Source of the DNA: Hortaea werneckii
Taxonomy: Eukaryota > Ascomycota > Dothideomycetes > Mycosphaerellales > Teratosphaeriaceae
Length of the DNA stretch: 64,000 nt
Assembly (NCBI GenBank): GCA_037044905.1
Contig: JBAOKB010000185.1
Coordinates: forward strand, 372,001-436,000
Direction of reading: 5' to 3'
The stretch's first letter is position 1. Each line of letters opens with the position of its first letter. The notes below the pieces were generated by a model. The model was not told the origin of the DNA. It was given only the letters and a program-made list of their open reading frames with translations, and made no database searches. This document shows, piece after piece, positions 33,015 to 43,169 of this stretch. Position numbers and translations under genes: made by a program.

Positions 33015-34754
33015 TCACTCGTCTTTGTTGACGAGGACAGTGTCAGCTTCAGCGCTCGGTTCCGAAGTTGATGTGCGCTTAGTAGATGCCGCCGGGCTAT
33101 AACGCTTAAGAGAAAATGCTACCAGCGTTCCGTCGTCTTCCTGCTGCTTTGATTTCGCCGCATCTTTCTCCTTCTTGTCGTCTTCTCCGTCCTTCTTCTC
33201 ATCCCGACCCGATCCAACAATCTCATCCCATAGCCTGCCAAACAAGCCCAGCTCTGCCTTTCTCTTCCGCTCCTTCTCTTCTTCTTCGCTAAGCTTCTTT
33301 TGCTCTTCATCATCGAGTTGTTCGCCCGTGATGGCTTCGCTGAATTGCCACATTTCCTTCAACTCACCACGCACGAGGCCCGTGCCCCACAGGCTGATAA
33401 GAACGCCTGGGACAAGGTACAGCAATGCCGGCTGAGCATGCTGGAAGATCGACATAACGCCCAAGGTGGCCAGCATACCAGCAACGTAGCCAACCATCGA
33501 TACAGTGAAATACGGCTTTGGGAAGGACGCGCTCAGCTTCGATGGCTTGGCTGAGGGGTTTAAAGAGCTTGTCCAGAACTTCTCGCCTCTGCTTCCCGAG
33601 GCAGGTACATAAGGTGCTTTCTCAACCTCCTCGTTTTGTGCATCCTGCCCGTCGTTGTTCTTCGCATTCGACGGCTTCTTCTGCTGCTTTCGCAAATAGA
33701 ACATGAACAGATCAAATCTGAGCGCCAGACCGATCATGATGCCCGGCAGTACGATGTCGCCCAGTCCCAACATGCTGTAGCTCCTCACAGGTGGCTCTCC
33801 AGGTGTCTGGCTCGGCTCTTCTGGACGCGGAAAGACGAGCTTAATTGGCTGGTCAAGATTCTTGGCTACAGTCACCATGAGCGGCGTGAAGAAAACTGCC
33901 CAGATATCGTAAAAGAAGAGTCCGGAGAGGATCAACGAGCCGGTGGTGAAGGAAGTTGGCGACATGAACTGCAGAGCGGAGTAGCATACCGCGAAGCCTT
34001 GGAGGTTGATCAAGTACCATGGCTTGCCGACCAAATTGGAGTATAGAATGGAGCCGAGGCCTAGCATGGCGGAGAGGGCGTTGACGAGTGTCAGATTAGC
34101 CTTGAAATCGAACTGGTCCTTGACGAAGGCCTTCGTCGTGTACTTCTGCTTGATAGTTTGGCGGATGCTCCAAATGGTGTCAAAGAAGCCATCGTATATG
34201 TCGACCGGCAGCAAAGGTGACGGTTGTCGAAGCTCCGATCTTTCTGAGTCCTTGCTTTCCTTCCCCTCAGACATGTAGCACTTCTTAGCGTTGTCCGCCG
34301 TCCACAGCTTCCCTTTGCTCGCCACATAATCTGGCAGGATAAAGCTGACGATCATGTTCAACCCGTCATTCACAAGCTTTGCGACTGAGTACACTCCAAC
34401 GCCAGAAAAGTACCACCCCATGATCAGATTGATGAGGTCCGCCCCATAGCGCTTGATGAGCCAGTATAGGAACGCCAGTACCAAGCCAGCCGTGATCGGG
34501 AAGATGACAGCATCTTTTGGCGAAAGGCCTTCCATCTTCTGAACTACATCTTCCTCCTCGTCCTCTTCGGCATCCTTGTCCTCCTTGTCTTTCTTGCTTG
34601 GCTTCGCGGCGGATGATGGGCGTGATAGTGAAGCGTGAGCTCCGGCGTATATCGGAAAGAGAGCGGAGATGATCAAATGAATGTACATGGGTATCATGGG
34701 CTTTGCTGCAGCGACATGCTGACTCGCCTGGGCGAGCAGCTCGTGGACGTCCAT
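33015..34754 (-). CDS. Signal peptide peptidase (presenilin-type aspartyl protease)
   Basis: Intramembrane aspartyl protease of the ER, cleaving signal-peptide remnants and other type II segments. 579 residues in one exon. The start is the first in-frame ATG at 34754 (MDVHELLAQ); the codons upstream lack an ATG. Multiple membrane segments include FPITAGLVLAFLYWLI and LILSGLFFYDIWAVFF. Catalytic residues are Asp283 in the YD motif and Asp333 in the GLGD motif (MLGLGDIVLPGIMIG), and the PAL motif is QPALLYLVPG near 441. Fungal-style additions are an acidic/basic loop at about 52-70, a hydrophilic insert at about 355-405 between GLGD and PAL, and a long Lys/Glu-rich cytosolic tail after 475. All active-site elements are present. 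Confidence 0.95.
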   Translation of the reverse strand: MDVHELLAQASQHVAAAKPMIPMYIHLIISALFPIYAGAHASLSRPSSAAKPSKKDKEDKDAEEDEEEDVVQKMEGLSPKDAVIFPITAGLVLAFLYWLIKRYGADLINLIMGWYFSGVGVYSVAKLVNDGLNMIVSFILPDYVASKGKLWTADNAKKCYMSEGKESKDSERSELRQPSPLLPVDIYDGFFDTIWSIRQTIKQKYTTKAFVKDQFDFKANLTLVNALSAMLGLGSILYSNLVGKPWYLINLQGFAVCYSALQFMSPTSFTTGSLILSGLFFYDIWAVFFTPLMVTVAKNLDQPIKLVFPRPEEPSQTPGEPPVRSYSMLGLGDIVLPGIMIGLALRFDLFMFYLRKQQKKPSNAKNNDGQDAQNEEVEKAPYVPASGSRGEKFWTSSLNPSAKPSKLSASFPKPYFTVSMVGYVAGMLATLGVMSIFQHAQPALLYLVPGVLISLWGTGLVRGELKEMWQFSEAITGEQLDDEEQKKLSEEEEKERKRKAELGLFGRLWDEIVGSGRDEKKDGEDDKKEKDAAKSKQQEDDGTLVAFSLKRYSPAASTKRTSTSEPSAEADTVLVNKDE

Positions 34755-35329
34755 GATGGTTTGCTCGTTTGAATAGATCCCGTGGAAGCAATGCTGAATA
34801 TCTCCGCTGATCACCGCTAGATATCAATCTTTGATCGTCGTTCCAGAATCATAGCCCTGGTTTAAATGTGAATTGCAGATTGCATTGTCCTGACCTGTCA
34901 ATCAATTGTCTACAGATACATTCCAGGCACAACTTTTAGACATGTGTTGAATACATCATATTCACCGGCTCGCCCCGACAAGCCAGCCGCACAGCGGGCA
35001 CGGCACGTCGTTCCTGACCCGGCTCCTTGGTCAACGACTTCTTCGCCCGACAGCCCTTTCTCCTACACAGAAGTCGAGCACACACGGGATATAATGATGA
35101 ATCTTATCAACCTTGTAGATACGGAACTCAAAGAGCCTGAGGCCAATAATATCGACATTGGCCGCTAGGATATTTTGCCAATCTATTCAACTCTTACCCA
35201 CTTGCGCTAGAGAACCCCCCGTTTCAATACCTTCAGTTGCCGACGTATACCTACCTTACTGTAGACACGCCAGCACCATAGAACTTCAAGATCACAATCC
35301 CGGACTAGACTCTAATAACTCAATCGTAT
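34755..35329. other. Intergenic region
   Basis: About 0.57 kb between the 5' end of the peptidase gene and the 3' end of the lipase gene, both on the minus strand. A 74-codon plus-strand open frame near 34944 starts only at GTG and has no motif; not called. Confidence 0.5.
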
Positions 35330-36649
35330 CTAAAATCTCTTTCCCTTGACACACTTCTTCGGCCCATCCTTGCTCCCGCTCAAAGTATTGGCCACCAGCT
35401 CCTGAACATTCAAATCATACGGCTCGCTCACATGCCCGACCTGATCGTCGGGACAGAAATCCTGCACGTAGATATTCCTGACCCCAGTCTCGTTCACGAA
35501 GGCCTTCAAGGGCGGGGTGATAATCTCGTCGTTCTGCGAGGCGAGGACCGTGTAATCGATCCCCGGCTGAGCGATCGAGCCATTGTTCAACCGTTCCACG
35601 CCGGGGCCGCCGTTGACAAGATCCACGCAGGCTTTGCAGCCGAGCCCGCCGAGCGCGTCGTTCACGAGCGTGTTGCTGAAGTTGCCGAGGATGTAGGAGA
35701 GCTTGTAGATGCCTGCAAAGTCGGTGCCGTGCGTGGGCGGGGCGATCGAGAAGACCTTCCGGATGATGCTGGAAGTGTTGGTGAACTTGGGGACGTAGAG
35801 CGACATGAACGCGCCTTCGGAATGTCCTACCACGTCCACCTTGTCGGCGCCGGTCTTCTGCTGGACGTCGTTAATGAATGCCGCTAATTCAGGCGCAGAC
35901 TCTTCGACCGGAAGCAGGGCACCAATGAACGGGTCGTCCTTATTGGAGATACCGCCGTATGTTGTACTGTATGTGCAAAAGGATTCGTCCTTCAGGTACT
36001 GTTCCAGCTGTCCGATGTCGTCTTTGTAGTTGGATGCAAGGCCGTGGATGAGCACAACGGGGTTGGGATGTTTCTCACTGCGGCAGCTGTAGTCGTTGTG
36101 TGCCGTGTTGTTCCCTGCCTCTGCCTTGGCAAGAGCGTGAAGATCCTCTTCCGGGAGATGGATGTCCGGCTTTGAGTGACCAAGGGCTTCCATAAGCATG
36201 TCGATGAGCGGCTTCGCCTCCCGAGCTAGATCGGCAGGGGATACGTCCGACGCATTGGCGAGAGCAGTGCCAATGAAGTCGACGAAGGGCTCGCCAGCAT
36301 GGATGGCATCGTTGACAGATATTTCTGAAGCACCTGAGACGATCGCATGGGTGACGCTGGCTAGTGACATGGCACCACGGCTGATGCCATGGAGTGATGC
36401 ATTCACAGCCCCCAAGGCGTCCTCGCCCAATCCTTGCACGACGGGCGTCAACGCCTCAGCAGCATCGGCAAGCGAGGTATGTGCTAATTGCGAGAGTGCT
36501 CCCTGCAACTTGGCCGGCAGATGAGGGTGTTCTTTGTCATGATCCGTAGCAGTGCTCCCTGCACCGTCCTCAGTAGACTCTGGAGAGACCGGAACAGCGG
36601 CAGCTGCCCCAATGCAGAGTAACGTTGTAAGTAAGGAACGGACTTGCAT
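35330..36649 (-). CDS. Secreted lipase (alpha/beta hydrolase, Lipase_2-like)
   Basis: 439 residues, single exon. The ATG at 36649 opens a clear signal peptide (MQVRSLLTTLLCIGAAAA). Upstream in-frame codons are ignored because they lack such a signal and lie over the TATA region. Residues 20-190 form an Ala-rich, probably helical propeptide-like domain. The catalytic domain starts at SCRSEKHPNPVVLIHGLASN, whose HG is the oxyanion motif. The nucleophile elbow is VVGHSEGAF. The acid is likely Asp in LASQNDEII, and the base is His in DDQVGHVSEPYD. Cysteine pairs (SFC, GLGCKAC, DFC) and several N-glycosylation sequons fit an extracellular protein. Similar to fungal and actinobacterial secreted lipases of the EstA/Lip group. 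The neighbours give no pathway context. Confidence 0.9.
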   Translation of the reverse strand: MQVRSLLTTLLCIGAAAAVPVSPESTEDGAGSTATDHDKEHPHLPAKLQGALSQLAHTSLADAAEALTPVVQGLGEDALGAVNASLHGISRGAMSLASVTHAIVSGASEISVNDAIHAGEPFVDFIGTALANASDVSPADLAREAKPLIDMLMEALGHSKPDIHLPEEDLHALAKAEAGNNTAHNDYSCRSEKHPNPVVLIHGLASNYKDDIGQLEQYLKDESFCTYSTTYGGISNKDDPFIGALLPVEESAPELAAFINDVQQKTGADKVDVVGHSEGAFMSLYVPKFTNTSSIIRKVFSIAPPTHGTDFAGIYKLSYILGNFSNTLVNDALGGLGCKACVDLVNGGPGVERLNNGSIAQPGIDYTVLASQNDEIITPPLKAFVNETGVRNIYVQDFCPDDQVGHVSEPYDLNVQELVANTLSGSKDGPKKCVKGKRF

Positions 36650-36682
36650 GATTGCGGTGGAAATGCTAAGTTGAGATATAAA

Positions 36683-36698
36683 ACGAATATAAATAGTC
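36683..36698 (-). promoter_or_regulatory. TATA-like element of the lipase gene
   Basis: On the minus strand this interval reads TATTTATATT, about 40 bp before the ATG at 36649, indicating a short 5' leader. A second A/T run (TTTTATATC) lies adjacent. Confidence 0.4.
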
Positions 36699-36699
36699 A

Positions 36700-37251
36700 C
36701 TGGCCGGCAGTGATGTATGCTGAACGATAGAATGGAATGAAGACGATGCGAGACCTACATTGAGCGGATGCGCTCTCGATCCTTTATAGTAGCTTGCCTA
36801 GATTTGTAGGGATAAGCTTTGAGACCTGTTGTCGGAGGGGATTCAGTGGCAGATTATGCCAGCCAAATAGACTTCGCACTTTTCGAGAGGAAATTAATAA
36901 ATGTGTTGAGAAAGACGGTCACAACGTTAAGAAGCAGCGCAACTACCTTTGCGTGCCACATGCAATTCATCTAGTGTATCGCGATGCTGTCGTTGCGTGT
37001 TCGGGATTGTAACCTGGCGTGTCTCAAGATATGGGGACGAGCTCGGGCCGATGATTCAGCAATCATCCGGCAATTTCCGAATGCTCTCATGACTGCGAAC
37101 GACTTCTCCAGTTTCGGCTACGTCGCAAACTTCGTCTGGAGTGTGGAGGCTGAGACCAGACCCGTCATGTCTTGTGATGTGCGTCTGAATCAAGGTTGTA
37201 TGATAATTTGCTCAAGGTCATGATCTCGTCAGATTCGGAGCTAGGCTGTAG
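36700..37251. other. Intergenic region
   Basis: About 0.55 kb between lipase promoter and the 3' end of the Rab escort gene. Small plus-strand open frames here have no motif. Confidence 0.5.
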
Positions 37252-39014
37252 CTAAAATTCTTCCTCCTCTCCCTCTCTCGGCGGAAACTTCATGAATTCA
37301 TCTGCAGTATCGCTCTTGATCTTGCTCCAAGCTTGCTTGACATCCTCAAGAACGCATTCAGGAAGTGCGACGTCTGTCGGGAGAGGTCGAAGCTCGATGA
37401 CTTTCTGCTGATACTCATTGGCGGGCTCAGATGAGAAGACAGGTAAAGTCTGTTGGAAGCGGAGGCTCCAAAGTACCTTTGGCTCCGTCTCATCTCCAGA
37501 GCTACGTAGCAAGCTCTCAGTCGCAGCTTCTAGATGTCTAAAGCCGGCGGAAGCAGTAAAAGCGTATAGGATACCTAGCAATAGCATTAGCAATTGTTCT
37601 TGGATACATCCAGAAAGAAGCAGGCGTATCAAAGGTGCAATTTCAGGTTGTCAGAGATTGTTGATCCTCAATGAGATTCGGACAATGTAGATAAGTATTC
37701 GTTTTGGTTGTTCATCCTTGCATGGGCGCGATGTAAATTAAGATCGTGGTACTTACATTGGCCCTGTGGGCATTCTCCGGAATCGCTCGAGTGAGCGATG
37801 ATGTGGACTGGCGGCTCCTTGGGCTCACTTGTGGTAGCAATAACAACAGCGCCTGCAGGTGTGACCCCGCCCTCACTGGTGGCCGGAAATAGCTTCGCAA
37901 GTGGCGAAGAGATAATGGATACACTCCTCGCGACAATCTCGGACGCTTCTGAGCTGGCTCGAGATCTTAAGCTTGGGGGCAAGTCGTCCGGGCACCCAAC
38001 GAGCCATTTGCCGGAGACCCTTTCGCCGTCACTCAGTTCCACCTCAGATGCTCCGTCGTCTTTTCGGGCTACGCCGGTGACGCCTTTGCCTAGAACGTAT
38101 ACTCCACCTCCCACTGCACCAGCACGGCAGGCGACTTGGGCGACTTCTGACAGCCCACCCCATTTCGGGAGAACAGCACTGAAGCCTGGACCGAAGAGAC
38201 CAGTGCTTCGAATGTGTCGTGCAATCTTGGGCACGACTTCAGCCATGGTAGCAGCGTCAGGTGAAGAAGACGTCAAGGCAAGAGCAAGAAGAGGCGCGAT
38301 GGCCGCTTCTGCCTTCAGCCCAAAATCTTCGCGGAGAGACTGTACGGCAGCCTTCCCGTTGATGCGCTCCCATTGTTCTTGCTGCTCTTCAGTATCGTAT
38401 GTAGATACGAAGCGCAGGAATTTTGTAAGGCTGCGCTTGGCACGTAGATCAAGCGTATTATCTGAAAAGATGTCTTCTCTTCCACTTGGAACCCGCGCAA
38501 AAGAAGGCGCAGTCTCCTGACTACCCGAGTCGTCTGAAGGTATGGACACTGTAAACCAGCTCCCGACAGCCTGGAACTCGAGCTGTTCATGGGTTCTGCT
38601 GGAGACCAGTGCTGGCAAGAGGCTAGACCGGGTATAGACAAGCTGCGGAGCCAGCGCTAGAGAGTAGGCCCTTGATTGTGCCAATTGCTCTTTTGCACTG
38701 CTGTCATCGATCGGCCTGACTACCTCAGCGTGGCTGAAGGTGCCTTGTGCATCGCCGCTGTGTTTCTGAGCCCAATCCTCGGCTTCGCTCAAGACAAAGG
38801 CAGCTTCATTGCCACCATAGTATCCGTTGCGATCAACGTGAAGTATGTTTAGACCGGAACGAGAGAGGGAGCTTCATGGTGGTCTTCGCGTCAGTCAGCC
38901 TGGGACCTTTCGACTGGGAGCTCGTGTAGAGAAGACATACAGTGCAAGCAGGGACTGTGGCAGCCCAGTGCCTGAGATGATCACATCCCATTCAGTCTTG
39001 TCGAGAGACTCCAT
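37252..39014 (-). CDS. MRS6: Rab escort protein (Rab geranylgeranyltransferase component A)
   Basis: GDI/REP-family chaperone that presents newly made Rab GTPases to geranylgeranyltransferase II; needed for vesicle traffic. Exons: 38941-39014, 37757-38871 and 37252-37574, totalling 503 residues. Exon 1 encodes MESLDKTEWDVIISGTGLPQ, with the family dinucleotide-fold motif GTGLPQS. Intron 1 (38872-38940) ends in AAG. Exon 2 begins LSRSGLNILHVDRNGYYGG, the conserved second block. Later blocks include AYSLALAPQLVYTRSSLL and FEFQAVGSWF-like LEFQAVGSWF. Intron 2 (37575-37756, 182 bp) splits a Cys codon to give ECPQGQCILYAF. The protein ends in an acidic EEEEF tail. Exon lengths sum to a multiple of three, supporting the model. 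REP is preferred over GDI because of the insert-rich middle and divergent ends. Confidence 0.9.
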
Positions 39015-40429
39015 GACTGCAGCAAGCGCATCGCAAATGCAGCAGAACGAAGTGGGATGAATGTGCTTGGGCGAAAGAGCAGAGCAGACGCAGCTGCAGC
39101 GCCGAAAAGAAGCTCTGCATCTTCGGGAAAATTTCCGCATCTCGGCAGTGGCCGCCGGGCAGACAAAACTTCATCCCATCTTTCCACCTCTCATCTTCTT
39201 TTGGGTATCGCGCTCACCGGGCGAGGTGGAATATCCATGCAGCTGCCGACCGGTACCGGCCTCTTCACTGTTGGCCATCTTCAAGAGTGCGTCAGAATGA
39301 CAATACTACGTCCTTGTATCTCCTGCTTTTGACTCTTGGATTGAGATTGCGGGTCGTTTGCGACGTGACATCTACTCATGAATATTATTGATACTCAGCA
39401 TCAAACAGGAAAACATCCATGGATCCTTCGATCCACGAAATCTCCCGATGGATATGGCTCTATCGCCTTGGCGAAGGGTAAATTGTCGCCTAGCTTCTTG
39501 TTCAAGCCCAATCTCTCCTCCGCCATCATCACAATGATCTCAAATTTGCGATTCCAATCTGCCGCCTGGATTCCGTCCTTCTGATCTGCAAATTGGTATG
39601 AGCGATCTCGCCGTCCGGCCCTGCCCTTTGGCGTTCGCTCACGACTCAACGAATTTGTACTTCCGCTATGGCGCTGGTGTACATCTGATCCACGCGAATA
39701 TTCGCCACGGACAGATCGACTTCACGCATCCTGTCATGTAGCTTATTTGGGTAGTTCTAGCGGTTGCGTGAAGGAACTTATTGCTTGGCAGCATTGGTTC
39801 CGGTGATTGGATCTGGTTCGCCCATAGGTCAGACTGATCTCAATTCGTGTGACTTTGCAGCGGAACGCTCATGTGATAGGAGGACATGGCGCTTTCTGCT
39901 TCAGCGAAGCTTTTGTCCCTAGTCAAAAACTACAGGGCCATGTGCTCTATGGTGTCAGTCAGTTCTTTCACTTCTCACAAGTGAGCTGGTCCTCGTGCCT
40001 GCCTTGAAGCTTCACCGGCGGCTTAGAATTAGCAACACATTCCCATCTCATGTCTCACATGATCGAGAGCAGACAAATATCGTATTCATAGATCGATTTA
40101 GGCCACATCCATTCATCTTATGTCTTGCTCAAGCGATTTAGGATAACATCAGTAAGGATCTGTCTTACAAGATTCTTTATCTACGCACTACAGGCTCACA
40201 AAGATTCGCAGAAGTGGTCGAACATCTTGGAATACGAGAATCTCGATCGGCGCACATAAGACAGACGTCTTTCGTCGTCTTCTCTACAAGAAGCCAAAGG
40301 CGCTCACTAGACGCAGAGTGGCAGAAACAATATTCATTTGGTCACTACCTCCAAAACGAATATCCCGTCGATACGACATCTACGAATCAGCCATACCATT
40401 ACACCTTCGATTCAAAACAGATATCCAAA
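39015..40429. other. Divergent promoter region with possible gene remnant
   Basis: 1.4 kb between the Rab escort gene and the plus-strand gene at 40430. It must hold both promoters. Minus-strand frames around 39401-39760 look somewhat protein-like (see findings) but give no intact model. Confidence 0.5.
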
Positions 40430-42520
40430 ATGACAACGATGGGAGAGACTGGCAATGAGCCCGAGAGACATTCCAGCACGGCATCTTCGAATTCACCCTA
40501 CGCAAGTGGATCCTCAGAGGGAGCACGAGGAAACGGTAGCTCAACATCATTGGTGCCCTCCGGCCTGAGCTGTGGGACCCCTTCTGATATGATGTCGCAA
40601 GGTCCCGATGGACACAAAGTCGATGACGAGCGTGAAGACAACGAGCCGGCGGACAGCGGAATCGAGCAATCCTCATTGAGCAAGAGGAAGCGATCGATCG
40701 GCCAGAGACCCGACTTAGGGTCTCGAACGAAGAGACGCAAAACAAGCGAGACCAATTCAGAGGCTGCAACGCGGCTGGAAGAAAGTGACGCGAGGCGTAA
40801 GTCGTTGGAAGAGGCTCTTCTGACGCATTACGAGAAAGAACAAATGCAAATCAAGGATTATGGAGAGACTGAAATGCCGGCTTTCGAAGAAATACGAAAG
40901 GCTTTTCAAAAGAGCAACAAAGCAAGGTCGGTTTTAGGCGCACAGGCGTCCTGGGACATACTACGTGAGAGGGGCGAAAGAGAAATACCCTTCCAGCCGC
41001 GCAAGAAGAAGCCATATACCGGTCCAGATGTGTTGCCTGAGAACGGCATCGCGGCTCACGAAAACCGGGACGGTGAGTCTGAGCCAAGCGGTCTTCTCGC
41101 GACAGAGCAAGAAGACGAGGAGAACTCTGAAGGGTCCAAGGAGCAAGGTGCACTTGCTAGAGACGATGACATGAGGAAATGGAAGATGCCTTCAGGCGTA
41201 TACCACCCAGTGCCGCTTGAGAGGAAGCTTGTTGAAGCTCTCAAAGAGTCACTTCGAGTTCCACCTCGCTTCCTGTATCGTGCATCGTCAGTTGAAGGCA
41301 GGAAGCACACGAACGGGAGGGACCAAATTTCTCTGCATCGACCGGCAGCTGATGTGAACAAGAGCGAAATGTGTCATGCAATAATTTACGAGATCCCGAA
41401 CGGCTTGGGCGAGCTGCTGGAGATGCTTGGGCATCGCTTCCTATGGCTGGATCGTCGACGAGATGAAACCTTATCTTGGACGTCTTCGCTTCTTTTCGCG
41501 CTTGTGCATGCGACTGGCAGGCTTGCAAAAAAGCAACGAGGGGTAAAAATTCATGTCATTGACACAACCAAAGTCACAACGACCAAAGGCCGACCAGTCG
41601 AATTCCACTTTGCTCCAGACCTGCTCCGCATTCTCGACATCCAGAGCTTCAAGGACTGGGATCGCTTTCAAATTACCAATCTGCGTCAACCGTGGTATAC
41701 ACATGAGTGGATTTCACATCACGTCGTTCAATCTTCTAAAGAGCATAGTCACGAAGCTAAGATCGAAGACTTGCTCGACGCCGGTCTGTACGACTTCTTG
41801 GGCTCTTTGAAGACCCCCGAGCGCCGCGACATGCGTAGTCTGTATCATCGATGCTGCTATAGCCGTAGTCTAGAACACGTCATCAGTGGCAATCTGAAGC
41901 CCATCACTGTGGAGGAAATAGAGGCCTCAAAGCGTCTTGCTTTGTGCTTCATGCCATCCCATAACCCGACGATAGAGCCGTCCATCAATCTCCTCCTCGA
42001 CTTTCTCGGCCTTACGGCCCGCCCAAAGGAGAATCCTGCTCTCATTGAGTGGATCAAGATGCGATACGTTTCTGAAGACCTCTCGAATGCGGCATACGAG
42101 AACGTCGTGCGTGTTGCAAACAACGCGCCTGAGCTTGCACAAGCACTGGAACTCGCCCGAGAAGCATGCTCGGCGTTTGGGCTGCCAAAAGTTCCGGATA
42201 CTCGAGTCTGGATGGCCGACCCGGAATTTAACTGGCACTGCAAGTGGTTGCCAAGCAGCCGAAAGCAGATTAAAATACGAGGTCGCAAACGGAAGATCAA
42301 ATTCAATGTCAATGACCAGCAACCGTTGACAGCAGATCAAGCAGGGGCACAGGATGTACCTGAAGATAATGATGCGGTTGGTGGGGAAGTGTCAGAGGAC
42401 GATGACGGGGATTCTCTCGCTCTCTCAACCAATCATGACAATGGTTTCGCTGATGATGCTGACCTAGAGGACGAGATCAGCTCTTCTACGGATGAGATGG
42501 CTATTCTGCATGTCGACTAA
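40430..42520 (+). CDS. Nuclear-type protein with DUF7587-like R-S-E domain
   Basis: 696 residues, single exon. I chose the ATG at 40430 (context ATCCAAAATGAC); the frame is open further upstream but has no earlier ATG. Residues 1-150 are Ser/Glu-rich with basic nuclear-localisation-like clusters (SKRKRS, RTKRRK). A folded domain spans about 275-440: PPRFLYRASS with Arg284, then LSWTSSLLFALVHA (Ser349-Ser353), VKIHVIDTTKV, and YTHEWISHHV with Glu426. From memory this resembles the fungal DUF7587 family; I could not check. The R...STS-like...E order and spacing resemble ADP-ribosyltransferase folds. The tail (590-696) has a basic patch (KQIKIRGRKRKIKF) then an acidic region. The next gene downstream carries the same motif order. 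Confidence 0.65.
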   Translation: MTTMGETGNEPERHSSTASSNSPYASGSSEGARGNGSSTSLVPSGLSCGTPSDMMSQGPDGHKVDDEREDNEPADSGIEQSSLSKRKRSIGQRPDLGSRTKRRKTSETNSEAATRLEESDARRKSLEEALLTHYEKEQMQIKDYGETEMPAFEEIRKAFQKSNKARSVLGAQASWDILRERGEREIPFQPRKKKPYTGPDVLPENGIAAHENRDGESEPSGLLATEQEDEENSEGSKEQGALARDDDMRKWKMPSGVYHPVPLERKLVEALKESLRVPPRFLYRASSVEGRKHTNGRDQISLHRPAADVNKSEMCHAIIYEIPNGLGELLEMLGHRFLWLDRRRDETLSWTSSLLFALVHATGRLAKKQRGVKIHVIDTTKVTTTKGRPVEFHFAPDLLRILDIQSFKDWDRFQITNLRQPWYTHEWISHHVVQSSKEHSHEAKIEDLLDAGLYDFLGSLKTPERRDMRSLYHRCCYSRSLEHVISGNLKPITVEEIEASKRLALCFMPSHNPTIEPSINLLLDFLGLTARPKENPALIEWIKMRYVSEDLSNAAYENVVRVANNAPELAQALELAREACSAFGLPKVPDTRVWMADPEFNWHCKWLPSSRKQIKIRGRKRKIKFNVNDQQPLTADQAGAQDVPEDNDAVGGEVSEDDDGDSLALSTNHDNGFADDADLEDEISSSTDEMAILHVD

Positions 42521-43169
42521 TGAGTCCATAGGAGTTACAGACGTGGGCCACTTTGAATTTCGAGTAGAACTGCATCAGATACCTTGTACCTGTCGCACGA
42601 GATCAGATTGATCAGGAGAGCTGCGAATCAGACCTTTCGGCATGGCTTAAGATACGAATGGTGTGTAGTCAGGAGGACTTTGGGCAACAGGCAGGACAGG
42701 GCCGCTTGCTTGTCCGCTGCCTAGAGCTCAATATCGACACAATAACCTGTTCTTCTTCTCGAACTCATGCTTTAGATGTTTTATCACCTGGATAGTATTG
42801 TAGTGTTGGTAGCAATGTCTGATATACCTCCAAGCTTTCTTTGACGATTGCAGAAGTCGACAGTGAGCTGCGCCTCGTGCAAGCACCAAGTGAAGGATGC
42901 TGCATTACACGTAGGCCTTTGCCTTCCGAAAAAGATCAGCTTCAACTTGTGCTTTGCGTAAAGATCATCTAGTCTAGCTGACCATCCATACCTTTGTCCC
43001 TTCACTCCAGCATCCACCTTGATCCTTCACTTTCTATGTGCTGCATTTATTGAAAGTGACACGTCTGGCCTTGAGAATACCCTCAAAGACCGCAACAATT
43101 CCATCATTCTCCCCGTGGCACTTGCTCTCCAAACAACATTTATTTTTCTTCAAAAACCAAACACCAGGT
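42521..43169. other. Intergenic region between the two R-S-E genes
   Basis: About 0.65 kb between two same-strand genes: 3' UTR of the first and promoter and leader of the second. No motif recognised. The sequence CCAGGTATG at the second start resembles a splice donor, so an upstream exon cannot be excluded. Confidence 0.45.

Noticed and set aside
34944..35168. 74-codon plus-strand open frame
   Set aside because: GTG start only; no family resemblance.
37575..37756. Possible extra exon in Rab escort intron 2, encoding EYLSTLSES-like sequence
   Set aside because: Direct joining of the flanking exons gives ECPQGQCILYAF in frame with total length divisible by three; the intervening frame ends in a stop.
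37798..38520. 240-codon plus-strand open frame within the Rab escort gene
   Set aside because: Antisense to conserved REP coding sequence; Pro/Thr/Arg-rich peptide with no domain.
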